Part shown: one piece after another, positions 18,582-25,115 of the stretch
How positions within the stretch are numbered: position 1 is the stretch's first letter
How the letters are laid out: the number at the start of each line of letters is the position of its first letter
NCBI GenBank assembly: GCA_012271065.1
Contig: JAAXHE010000208.1
Coordinates: 1 to 25,115, forward strand
DNA from: Candidatus Latescibacterota bacterium
GTDB taxonomy: Bacteria > Latescibacterota > UBA2968 > GCA-2709665
Direction: 5' to 3'
DNA: 25,115 bases
The notes under the pieces: generated by a model
Seen by the model: the letters and a program-made list of their open reading frames with translations, nothing else
What the model was told of the DNA's origin: nothing
Databases searched by the model: none
Made by a program: the position numbers and the translations under genes

Positions 18582-18971
18582 TTGCCGCCGGAACAGAGAA
18601 GAGGCAGACGAAGGAACAAGCGAGTCGATGGACAGGGCGTTGCCCACATCAAGGCGACGTTCAACAATACGATCGTTACCCTGACCGACAAGGACGGGCA
18701 CGTGATTTCGTGGTCCACAACCGGCAAGGTGGGTTTCAAGGGTTCGCGCAAGAGTACGCCCTTTGCCGCACAGTTGGCCGCGGAAGCCGCGGCAAAAGAG
18801 GCGATGTCCATAGGGCTGCGACGTGTCGAGGTTTGGGTCAAGGGCCCTGGTGTCGGCCGTGAGGCCGCCGTCCGCGCGCTGCAGGGCGCCGGGCTGGAAA
18901 TTGCGGCGATTCGCGACGTTACACCGATTCCGCACAACGGTTGCCGGCCGCCGAAGCGGCGTCGCGTTTAG
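18582..18971 (+). CDS. rpsK: 30S ribosomal protein S11
   Basis: S11 lies on the 30S platform near the mRNA exit. The 129-residue product has [61 protein letters not shown] and the C-terminal [14 protein letters not shown]. The start is TTG at 18582, with AAGGAGG 7 bases upstream. It is flanked by rpsM and rpsD with short gaps. Confidence 0.96.
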   Translation: MPPEQRRGRRRNKRVDGQGVAHIKATFNNTIVTLTDKDGHVISWSTTGKVGFKGSRKSTPFAAQLAAEAAAKEAMSIGLRRVEVWVKGPGVGREAAVRALQGAGLEIAAIRDVTPIPHNGCRPPKRRRV

Positions 18972-18998
18972 CGGCATCCGACCGGGGAGGTCTAGAGC

Positions 18999-19628
18999 AT
19001 GGCAAGGTATACAGATTCGAGTTGCAAGTTGTGTCGCCGGGAAGGGGTTAAGTTATTCCTCAAAGGCGAACGCTGCTATCTGGACAAATGCTCGTTTGAA
19101 AGGCGCAGCTATGCGCCTGGCATGCACGGGCAGCGGCAGGGCCGCAAGCCTTCGGAATACGCCCTTCAACTCAGGGAGAAGCAAAAGGCCAAACGCCAGT
19201 ACGGTGTGTTGGAGAATCAGTTCCGAGGCTACTATCACAAGGCCGCCCGCCGTAAAGGCGTTACCGGGGAACTCCTGCTGCAGACGCTTGAGAGCCGCCT
19301 GGATAATGTAACCCACCGGATGGGCTTCGCGCCTTCTCACAAGGCGGCGCGGCAGTTGGTACGCCACCGGCACATTATGGTGAACGGGCGAATTGTGGAC
19401 GTCCCTTCATTTCAGGTCACGCCCGGCGATACCATTCAGGTGCGGGAAAAGAGCCGCCAGTTGGCGTTGATTCACGACTCCATCAAGCGGGTCGGTGAGG
19501 GGCCACAGGCAGCGTGGCTATCCCTGGACAAAGTCAATCTCACCGGCGCCGTTCTCGATTATCCCAACAGGGAGGGCATTCCGACTCCCGTCGAAGAGCA
19601 ACTCATCGTGGAGCTGTACTCGAAATAG
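18999..19628 (+). CDS. rpsD: 30S ribosomal protein S4, zinc-binding form
   Basis: S4 nucleates 16S assembly and affects fidelity. The 209-residue product is the C+ form: Cys9, Cys12, Cys26 and Cys31 (CKLC and CYLDKC) form an N-terminal zinc site. [20 protein letters not shown] and the S4 RNA-binding domain, with [20 protein letters not shown] and [18 protein letters not shown], follow. GGGGAGG lies 8 bases before ATG. An 87-base gap precedes rpoA. Confidence 0.97.
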   Translation: MARYTDSSCKLCRREGVKLFLKGERCYLDKCSFERRSYAPGMHGQRQGRKPSEYALQLREKQKAKRQYGVLENQFRGYYHKAARRKGVTGELLLQTLESRLDNVTHRMGFAPSHKAARQLVRHRHIMVNGRIVDVPSFQVTPGDTIQVREKSRQLALIHDSIKRVGEGPQAAWLSLDKVNLTGAVLDYPNREGIPTPVEEQLIVELYSK

Positions 19629-19715
19629 CCGCCGCAGCCCGACGTTGAGTGGCCCTTTTTTGAGCAGGAACGGACTGCCATATTGTATTTCAGTGGATCC
19701 AAGGAGAATTCTTGT

Positions 19716-20732
19716 ATGAAGCCTAAGAACTTCCAGATGCCCAGATCCGTGCAGATAGATGAGGATAGCCTCACCAATTCTTACGGTATGTTCACAGTGC
19801 AACCTCTGGAACGTGGGTTTGGTACCACTATCGGCAATGCGTTGCGCCGCGTATTGCTCTCATCGATTGAAGGTGCAGCCGTCAAGGCCATCCGGGTGGA
19901 AGGTGTGCAGCACGAGTTCTCCGTCGTACAGGGTGTCGTCGAAGACATGACTGAAATCGTCCTGAATCTCAAGGAAGTAAACCTGCGAATTCATTCGGAC
20001 GAAGACAAATTGCTTCGCATCGACAAAGTGGGGCCGGACAGTTTGACGGCGAAAGAACTGGAGGTGGACGCCGACGTCGAGGTGATGAATCCCGATCAGC
20101 ACATCGCATCTCTGGATCAGGACGGCCACCTCGAAATGGAAATCATCGTGGGCAAAGGCAGGGGTTATGTGCTGGCCGAAGAGAATAAAGTCACCGACCC
20201 CGCCACCGATACAATTATGCTCGACTCGGCATTTTCTCCCATCAGAAAAGTGCATTACGAGGTGGACAATGCCCGCGTGGGGCAGCAGACGGACTACGAC
20301 AAGCTCACGCTGACAGTCTGGACCAACGGAGCGGTTCGGCCGGACGACGCCGTGTCTCACGCGGCAAAGATACTGAAGGACCATCTTGAGCTCTTCATAC
20401 ACTTCGAAGAAGAGCCGGAGGAGGAGTACGAGGAAGTCATCGACGAAGACATGCAGCGCGTGGCCTCGCTTCTGCAGATGCCGGTGGAAGAACTGGAACT
20501 GTCTGTGCGCTCTGCCAACTGTTTGAAGGCGGCCAATATTCTGACCCTGGAAGATCTTGTCCAGAAGACCGAGACGGAAATGCTGAAGTTCCGGAATTTC
20601 GGCCGCAAGTCGCTGAACGAGTTGACTGCCATCCTGGAAGGGCTGGGCCTTCAATTTGGAATGGATTTAGCGAAATACAGCGGGATTGCCCCCAGGGCCG
20701 AGGAAGTCGCGGTGCTGGAAGATGAATTTTAA
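19716..20732 (+). CDS. rpoA: DNA-directed RNA polymerase alpha subunit
   Basis: The 338-residue alpha subunit has an N-terminal assembly domain with [20 protein letters not shown] (31-50) and a C-terminal DNA/activator-binding domain with [15 protein letters not shown] and [14 protein letters not shown], joined by a Glu-rich linker. ATG at 19716 is chosen because AAGGAG lies 9 bases upstream (19701-19706); a longer in-frame start (TTG 19683) would cross this site. It is cotranscribed with rpsD and rplQ. Confidence 0.97.
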   Translation: MKPKNFQMPRSVQIDEDSLTNSYGMFTVQPLERGFGTTIGNALRRVLLSSIEGAAVKAIRVEGVQHEFSVVQGVVEDMTEIVLNLKEVNLRIHSDEDKLLRIDKVGPDSLTAKELEVDADVEVMNPDQHIASLDQDGHLEMEIIVGKGRGYVLAEENKVTDPATDTIMLDSAFSPIRKVHYEVDNARVGQQTDYDKLTLTVWTNGAVRPDDAVSHAAKILKDHLELFIHFEEEPEEEYEEVIDEDMQRVASLLQMPVEELELSVRSANCLKAANILTLEDLVQKTETEMLKFRNFGRKSLNELTAILEGLGLQFGMDLAKYSGIAPRAEEVAVLEDEF

Positions 20733-20747
20733 ACCGAAAGACGGGCT

Positions 20748-21287
20748 ATGAGACACGGAAAGAGGGGGCGCAAACTCGGGCGTACGGCCAGCCACAAGAG
20801 GGCAATGTTGAACAACATGGCCGCGTCTCTGTTCACGTACGGATCAATTCGCACGACGCACGCAAAGGCCAAGGAGTTGCGCGGCGTGGCGGAGCGCCTG
20901 ATTACGTTCGCCAAAAGGGGCGATTTACACGCCAGGCGACAGGTTCTGCGACGGATTCGAAACCAGCGTGTGGTTGCCAAACTCTTCGACGAGATCGCAA
21001 CTTCGTTTTCCGAACGCAATGGAGGCTACCTCCGGCTGCTCAAACTCGGGCCCCGCCGCGGCGATCGCGGCGAAATGTGTCTGGTGGAGATGGTCGGGGA
21101 GGAATTCAGGGCGGATATTGCCGGACGTGGGGAATCGGATGACGATTCCGGTTTACGTAATGAAAGCGGGGCATCCGCCGGGGACGTCACGGACGCGCCG
21201 GTTGAACCGCCTTCGGCTCAATCTGGCGAGGGCGACGCCGAGGAAGCCGGCGAATCGAGTGAGGACCAAGAGCGTAAGAAAAAATGA
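20748..21287 (+). CDS. rplQ: 50S ribosomal protein L17 with acidic C-terminal extension
   Basis: The first ~120 residues are a normal L17: MRHGKRGRKLGRTASHKRAM, LNNMAASLF, HAKAKELRGVAERLITFAK and a C-terminal GGYLRLLKLGPRRGDRGEM. The remaining ~60 residues are low-complexity, rich in Glu, Asp, Ser and Gly and ending in KKK, so probably disordered. The stop overlaps the next ATG (ATGA). A terminator hairpin begins about 30 bases after the stop. Confidence 0.95.
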   Translation: MRHGKRGRKLGRTASHKRAMLNNMAASLFTYGSIRTTHAKAKELRGVAERLITFAKRGDLHARRQVLRRIRNQRVVAKLFDEIATSFSERNGGYLRLLKLGPRRGDRGEMCLVEMVGEEFRADIAGRGESDDDSGLRNESGASAGDVTDAPVEPPSAQSGEGDAEEAGESSEDQERKKK

Positions 21288-22543
21288 GTCTGTTGCGCCG
21301 TTACAAGAAAGGGACGAGAGGGCAAATCGACAGACCAGTCGATTTGCCCTTTGTATTCCGAGCCGCTTCCGGTGGGAAACTCGTCTGCCTTTGCCTTGCG
21401 CTCTGCTTCTGGTGGGGTGCCGCCGACGCATCCGGTCGGCCGAATGGGGAATTCAGGGGATTGTGGGTGGTTCGTCACTGGCTGACAGATCGTGAGCAGG
21501 CCATGCGCGTGGTGCGTATCGCCGTCGACGCCGGGATGAACGCGATCCTCGTTCAGGTTCGGGGCAGAGGCGATGCTTTCTACCGCAGTCGTTTGGTACC
21601 CCGATCGGAATCCCTGACCGATGCTGAGTTCGATCCACTTGCGCTTCTCGTGGCGGAGGGGCGCCGGGCCGGTCTGGAAGTGCACGCGTGGGTGAATATG
21701 TACCTTACCTGGAAACCGACAGAGCAGCGGCCGGCGTCGCCACGGCACATATTTCTTCGGCACCCGGAATGGTTCATGCGGTCTGCAGACGGGATCGATA
21801 TGGGACGTGTTGCGCTCGACGGCGTCGATCTGGTCAAACGCGGGGTGGAGGGGAGATTCCTCTCGCCCGGTAATCCCGCAGTCAGAGACCATCTGCTCAG
21901 GGTTATTGAAGAGATCGTGGACGAATACGACATCGACGGCATCCACATGGATTACGTCCGGTACCCGAATATTCACTACGACTACAATCCCGCCGTGAGA
22001 GACGCGTTCAAGGCTCGCTACGGCTTCGACCCGGCCGGAGGGCAAGACAACGAGTCGGGCGCCGGCGCCGCTCCGGATGTGAGCGACGGCAGGAAGCTGT
22101 GGCACAAATGGCGCAGCGAACAGGTCAGCCTGCTGGTGGGCCGGGTGCGGGAGGCGATTACAAAACTCAAGCCCGATGTCAGGTTGTCTGCCGCTGTAAA
22201 GCCCGATATCGATTCCGCTTACATGCAGTATGGACAGGACTGGATCGGATGGAGTAACGGCGGGATGGTGGACTTTGTCGTGCCTATGTTCTATAAGGGA
22301 TCTGCTACGGAGATCGAACGCCAGATGACCGATGCCAGGAAGCGTGTCAAAAAGGGAAATCTGTACGCCGGGATCGGCGTCTGGAATCAGAAGGCCGACG
22401 ACACGGTGGATCAGATTGAGATCGCGCGTCGGAAGGGTCTACAGGGCGTCGTGTTGTTTTCCGTGGATGGATTCGTGCAGCAGAAGGGTCTGATCGGCAT
22501 CTTGCAGCGTGGTCCGTTTCGAGTGCCGTCCGCCCGTCCGTGA
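21284..22543 (+). CDS. Exported glycosyl-hydrolase-like protein (GHL10 / DUF187 family)
   Basis: A 419-residue protein predicted to be a TIM-barrel glycoside-hydrolase-like enzyme. Motifs are FRGLWVVR (57-64), QVRGRGDAFY (91-100), HAWVNMY (134-140), LSPGNPAVRDHL (193-204), DIDGIHMDYVRYP (216-228), FVVPMFY (331-337) and GVVLFSVDGF (388-397). These are characteristic of the GHL10 (PF02638) family, whose substrates are often uncharacterised. A hydrophobic segment (about 32-46) followed by ADASG suggests a signal peptide and export. The ATG overlaps rplQ, but a strong terminator lies within codons 12-25, and TTG at 21344 would give a shorter, more normal signal peptide; the start is uncertain. 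rlmD follows 15 bases on. Confidence 0.85.
   Translation: MSLLRRYKKGTRGQIDRPVDLPFVFRAASGGKLVCLCLALCFWWGAADASGRPNGEFRGLWVVRHWLTDREQAMRVVRIAVDAGMNAILVQVRGRGDAFYRSRLVPRSESLTDAEFDPLALLVAEGRRAGLEVHAWVNMYLTWKPTEQRPASPRHIFLRHPEWFMRSADGIDMGRVALDGVDLVKRGVEGRFLSPGNPAVRDHLLRVIEEIVDEYDIDGIHMDYVRYPNIHYDYNPAVRDAFKARYGFDPAGGQDNESGAGAAPDVSDGRKLWHKWRSEQVSLLVGRVREAITKLKPDVRLSAAVKPDIDSAYMQYGQDWIGWSNGGMVDFVVPMFYKGSATEIERQMTDARKRVKKGNLYAGIGVWNQKADDTVDQIEIARRKGLQGVVLFSVDGFVQQKGLIGILQRGPFRVPSARP
21317..21357 (+). terminator. Intrinsic terminator of the ribosomal protein operon
   Basis: AGGGCAAATCGAC (21319-21331) and GTCGATTTGCCCT (21338-21350) form a perfect 13-bp stem with loop AGACCA, extendable by two pairs, followed by TTTGTATT. 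It sits 30 bases after rplQ and is the strongest perfect hairpin I noticed in the run. It overlaps the 5' codons of the GHL10-type gene. Confidence 0.85.
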
Positions 22544-22558
22544 AGGAGGAGGAAACGC

Positions 22559-23923
22559 GTGCTGAAACCCAGGCGCGGCGACCGGATCGAGATTGACATC
22601 GAACGGCTGGACCGACGGGGAAACGGTCTGGGCCGGCTGGGCGGATACACCCTGCTTGTGCGGGGCGCGGTGCCGGGAGACCGCGTTCGTGCGCGGGTGC
22701 GCAAGGTCAGGAACCGGTTGCGGCGGGCTGAAGCCAGTCTGGAGGAACTCCTCTCCACCGAAATTCAGCGGTCACCTGCACGCTGTTCGCACTTCGGGCT
22801 CTGCGGCGGCTGTTTGTGGCAGGACATTCCCTACAAGTCCCAGGTTCGATTGAAGCAGGATCTGGTGCGGACCTGCCTGACGGAGGCGGGAATAGATGCA
22901 GAACTGGACGCGCCGATGCCATCCGCGGAACCGTTCTTCTACCGGAACAAGATGGTATTCTCCTTCGGTTCGTCGCCGGAGCGGCGTACGGAGGTGGGAT
23001 TGCACGTCTGGGGGCGTTTCGACCGCGTATTCGACCTGGATGCGTGTTATCTTCAGTCGGAAACGTCCAATCGCATCGTCGAACGCGTACGGGACTTCGC
23101 CGCGTCGCTCTCCGTATATCACCTGAAGCGCCATGAGGGTCTGCTCCGGTTTCTGACCATACGCGAGGGTAAGCTGACGGGTGAAACCATGGTGGTGATT
23201 ACGACATCAGGGGATGCGTTTCCCGAGGCGGAGTCGCTCGGCAAGATGTTGGAGGAGACGTTTCCGGAGGTGAAGAGCGTCATCCGCAGCGTCAATCTGC
23301 GGCGAGCTCAGGTGGCCGTCGGTGACCGTGAAGAGGTACTCGCGGGGGTGGGTACCGTCAGAGAAACACTGGGGGATTTCACCTTCGAGATTTCGCCGGG
23401 TTCATTCTTCCAGACCAACACCCGCCAGGCCGAGCATCTTTACCGCCGGGTGGTGGAATTGGCGGATCCGGGCCCGGATGACCGGATTCTGGACGTGTAT
23501 TGCGGAACGGGCGCGATTTCGCTGCATTTGTCGCGGAGGGCCGGATATGTACTCGGGATTGAGGCCGGTGAGGGGGCGGTTCGGGATGCTGTTCGCAACA
23601 GCGCGATAAACGGCGTGACCAACTGCCGTTTCATCGCGGGCACAGCGGAAGATATCCTGTGGCAGATCCGGGAGCAGGGAGAACGCTTTGAAACCGTGGT
23701 CACCGATCCGCCGCGGCCGGGTATGCATTTGAAGGCCATATCGGCGATCTGTGATCTGCGCCCTGCGCGCATTGTATATGTTTCGTGCAATCCGGAGGCA
23801 TTGGGTGCGGATCTGGTCCGGCTCGAGTCCTCAGGGTACAAGACCGACTACGTGCAGCTTGTGGATATGTTTCCCCATACACCGCACTGTGAGGTTGTGG
23901 CGCGGTTAAGAAAATCAGCCTGA
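22559..23923 (+). CDS. rlmD: 23S rRNA (uracil-5)-methyltransferase, RlmD/RumA family
   Basis: SAM-dependent methyltransferase forming m5U in 23S rRNA. The 454-residue product has an N-terminal TRAM domain (about 1-65) and 4Fe-4S cysteines Cys76, Cys82, Cys85 and Cys163 (CSHFGLCGGC and DACYLQ). The SAM-binding motif is DVYCGTGAISL (312-322), followed by DPPRPG (383-388) and the catalytic Cys410 in VYVSCNP. The start is GTG at 22559 with GGAGGAGG upstream. The exact target base (U1939 or U747-type) cannot be read from the sequence. It probably shares a transcript with the upstream GHL10-type gene. Confidence 0.9.
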   Translation: MLKPRRGDRIEIDIERLDRRGNGLGRLGGYTLLVRGAVPGDRVRARVRKVRNRLRRAEASLEELLSTEIQRSPARCSHFGLCGGCLWQDIPYKSQVRLKQDLVRTCLTEAGIDAELDAPMPSAEPFFYRNKMVFSFGSSPERRTEVGLHVWGRFDRVFDLDACYLQSETSNRIVERVRDFAASLSVYHLKRHEGLLRFLTIREGKLTGETMVVITTSGDAFPEAESLGKMLEETFPEVKSVIRSVNLRRAQVAVGDREEVLAGVGTVRETLGDFTFEISPGSFFQTNTRQAEHLYRRVVELADPGPDDRILDVYCGTGAISLHLSRRAGYVLGIEAGEGAVRDAVRNSAINGVTNCRFIAGTAEDILWQIREQGERFETVVTDPPRPGMHLKAISAICDLRPARIVYVSCNPEALGADLVRLESSGYKTDYVQLVDMFPHTPHCEVVARLRKSA

Positions 23924-24005
23924 CGATTCGGCATTTCGCCGGATCCGAACAAACAGGGCAGAGGATGCAATCTTCGCCCGCTATTGAATTTGGCGCGCTC
24001 GAATG

Positions 24006-24479
24006 TCAATCCCTGCTGATATCCAGAATCTCATAGGCAAGCGTGCCCACCGGAACCTTCGCTTCCACCTGCTCGCCAACGCCTTTGCCCAGAAGAGCCC
24101 GGCCAACCGGAGATTGCGTGGAAATCTTGTTCTGTTCGAAATCCGCCTCGTCGGTCGATACCAGCGTATAGCGGATCTGTTCGCCGGTCTTGCGGTCTTT
24201 TAACGTGACGGTAGCGCCAAGATAGGCCTTATCCTTGTCCATCAGACTTTCGTCGATGATTTCAGACCGAACCAGTTTGTCCTGGAGTTCGGCGATTTTC
24301 TTCTCGATGAACATCTGACGTTCCTTGGCGCTATGGTATTCCGCGTTCTCGCTCAGGTCACCATGCTCCCGGGCTCTGGAGATTGCCTCGATAACCGATG
24401 GCCGTTCCCGGGTCCTGAGGCGTTCCAGTTCAGTTCGGATCTTGTTGTAACCGTCTTTTGTGAGATAAAGCCGATCCAT
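24006..24479 (-). CDS. greA: Transcription elongation factor GreA
   Basis: GreA enters the RNA polymerase secondary channel and stimulates cleavage of backtracked RNA. The 157-residue product has the N-terminal coiled coil with the acidic tip Asp41 and Glu44 (HGDLSENAEYHSAKE) and a C-terminal FKBP-like domain with SPVGRALLGK and VEAKVPVGTLAYEIL. The length is normal. On the - strand an AGGAGG and a nearer GAGAAGG precede ATG. It converges on rlmD across an 82-base gap with no clear terminator. It has its own promoter and a leader terminator. Confidence 0.97.
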   Translation of the reverse strand: MDRLYLTKDGYNKIRTELERLRTRERPSVIEAISRAREHGDLSENAEYHSAKERQMFIEKKIAELQDKLVRSEIIDESLMDKDKAYLGATVTLKDRKTGEQIRYTLVSTDEADFEQNKISTQSPVGRALLGKGVGEQVEAKVPVGTLAYEILDISRD

Positions 24480-24539
24480 TGTACCTTCTCACTTCCTCCT
24501 GTTTGGGCTGCCTGGACTTGAGCGTCCTGCGATTTTTAG

Positions 24540-24576
24540 AAAAAATACCGGGGGTCCGCATCTGCGGACGGCCCCG
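24540..24576 (-). terminator. Intrinsic terminator/attenuator in the greA leader
   Basis: On the - strand a stem of 5 bp (CGGGG with CCCCG) plus 6 bp (GTCCGC with GCGGAC), separated by a two-base bulge and closed by loop AGAT, is followed by GTA and then T6. In window coordinates the arms are 24549-24559 and 24564-24576, and the T tract is 24545-24540. It lies between the greA promoter and the greA start, so the full-length message must read through it. Expected short product is about 80-90 nt. Confidence 0.7.
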
Positions 24577-24631
24577 CCGTGTACAACAAGGACCTCGGTG
24601 CTGGGCCCCACATTTGACTCTAAGATGCTTA

Positions 24632-24660
24632 AAAATAAGATCTTTATTGAATAAAGTCAA
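24632..24660 (-). promoter_or_regulatory. greA promoter
   Basis: On the - strand TTGACT (24660-24655) and TATTTT (24637-24632) are separated by 17 bases in an A+T-rich stretch. Transcription would start near 24625, giving a leader of about 145 nt before greA. It matches 9 of 12 consensus bases and is the only good candidate upstream of greA. Confidence 0.7.
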
Positions 24661-24687
24661 GATCAAATGGTTCCTGGCAGGTTCGGA

Positions 24688-24716
24688 TTGACAACTTCAA
24701 TGAAGGTTCGTATACT
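24688..24716 (+). promoter_or_regulatory. Near-consensus sigma70 promoter for the dapA-like remnant
   Basis: TTGACA at 24688-24693 and TATACT at 24711-24716 with a 17-base spacer (11 of 12 consensus bases). Transcription would start near 24723 and read into the ORF at 24776. It is divergent from the greA promoter, with 27 bases between the two -35 boxes. Confidence 0.8.
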
Positions 24717-24775
24717 ATACGCTTGGCGTAGCCTTTCCCGTGGAAGAACACTGTGGAATCCATGCGAGGGTGGGA

Positions 24776-25018
24776 ATGGACAGCACGTTTGTGCGCGGGC
24801 TGATTCCGGCGCTGGTCACTCCGATGACCTGCGACGAAGCGCTGGATGAAGCGGGCCTCGAGCGCCTGCTGGATTACGTCATAGCCGCTGGTGCGCACGG
24901 GGTATTTGCGGGCGGCCCGCCGCGTCGACCCGTAAGCCGATTGTCCGGAAGCGACCTGCAACAGTTGAAAAAGGTGATTGCAGAGATGGGAGAGCTGCAA
25001 GCCTCCGACGTCAATTAA
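24776..25018 (+). pseudogene. Truncated dihydrodipicolinate synthase (DapA) family gene
   Basis: The 80-codon ORF begins MDSTFVRGLIPALVTPMTCD and continues DEAGLERLLDYVIAAGAHGVFAGG, which is the N-terminal beta-strand and helix of the DapA/NanA aldolase family (about 290 residues). After GG the expected TGE motif is replaced by PPRRPVSR, and the frame stops after a short LSGSDLQQLKKVIAEM helix-like stretch. The catalytic Lys and the rest of the barrel are absent from the window, so it is a remnant. GAGGGTGGG precedes the ATG, and a longer start at 24740 is possible. A dispersed repeat copy starts 35 bases after the stop. Confidence 0.65.
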
Positions 25019-25053
25019 ACGACTTCCAGGTCCACGGGTCTGTACGAATTTTA

Positions 25054-25115
25054 CAGCCCGTCGAGAAAGCCCATCCGGGCTACGTCCGGCCCTTGCGGTC
25101 GAAATACTGCGTTGC
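25054..25115 (+). repeat. Dispersed MITE-like repeat, copy cut by the window edge
   Basis: CAGCCCGTCGAGAAAGCCC and the following bases match the left end of the 16032 copy over 62 bases with a handful of substitutions and one 2-base gap, including CCCTTGCGGTCGAAA and CTGCGTTGC. The same orientation as the 16032 copy. The right end lies outside the window. Confidence 0.8.

Noticed and set aside
19629..19715. T6 run (19656-19661) in the rpsD-rpoA gap as terminator or promoter
   Set aside because: No stable stem precedes the T run, and the possible -10 (TATTGT) has only a poor -35 at a usable distance.
21218..22105. 295-codon - strand ORF opposite the GHL10-type gene
   Set aside because: No motif, no ribosome binding site, and it overlaps rplQ and a coding gene with clear family motifs.
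23924..24005. Small stem (23926-23944) between rlmD and greA as a bidirectional terminator
   Set aside because: 7 bp with a G-U pair and no T tract on either side; too weak to call.

Overview
The window is a bacterial chromosome segment of moderately high G+C. It carries an almost unbroken run of transcription and translation genes on the + strand: the 3' part of rpoC, then the str, S10, spc and alpha clusters fused end to end (rpsL-rpsG-fusA-tuf-rpsJ-rplC-rplD-rplW-rplB-rpsS-rplV-rpsC-rplP-rpmC-rpsQ-rplN-rplX-rplE-rpsN-rpsH-rplF-rplR-rpsE-rpmD-rplO-secY-rpmJ-rpsM-rpsK-rpsD-rpoA-rplQ). The last ~4 kb hold a GHL10/DUF187-type exported glycoside-hydrolase-like protein, an RlmD/RumA-type rRNA uracil methyltransferase, greA on the - strand, and a truncated dihydrodipicolinate-synthase-family gene.

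Organism: RpoC has the large SI3-type insertion between the trigger-loop halves, which is known mainly from Gram-negative lineages (Proteobacteria, FCB, Chlamydiae and others). S14, S4 and L36 are all zinc-binding forms, and adk, map and infA are missing between secY and rpmJ. Together these suggest an uncultivated Gram-negative phylum, possibly near the FCB/Latescibacterota area. This is inference from composition and gene order only; no search was run.

Regulation visible in the sequence: a perfect-consensus sigma70 promoter (TTGACA-17-TATAAT) overlaps the rpoC stop codon and drives the str-to-alpha run. The run ends in a 13-bp perfect hairpin terminator that lies inside the first codons of the next ORF. 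Several hairpins followed by T-rich stretches lie between ribosomal protein genes (rpsL/rpsG, rplB/rpsS, rpsS/rplV, rpmD/rplO). greA has its own promoter and a strong intrinsic terminator in its leader, an arrangement resembling the E. coli greA leader (GraL). A second near-consensus promoter diverges from it toward the dapA-like remnant.

Mobile or repeat content: three copies of one dispersed, imperfectly palindromic MITE-like element are present: a full copy between rpmD and rplO, an internally deleted inverted copy between rplB and rpsS, and a copy cut by the right window edge after the dapA remnant. Insertions inside the ribosomal protein operon are unusual. Protein-level oddities include S12 with Arg at position 88 and Ser at 92, an altered L22 hairpin tip, and an acidic tail on L17. 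No new multi-gene system was found; the most interesting signals are the repeat family, the leader and attenuator structures, and the S12 substitutions.
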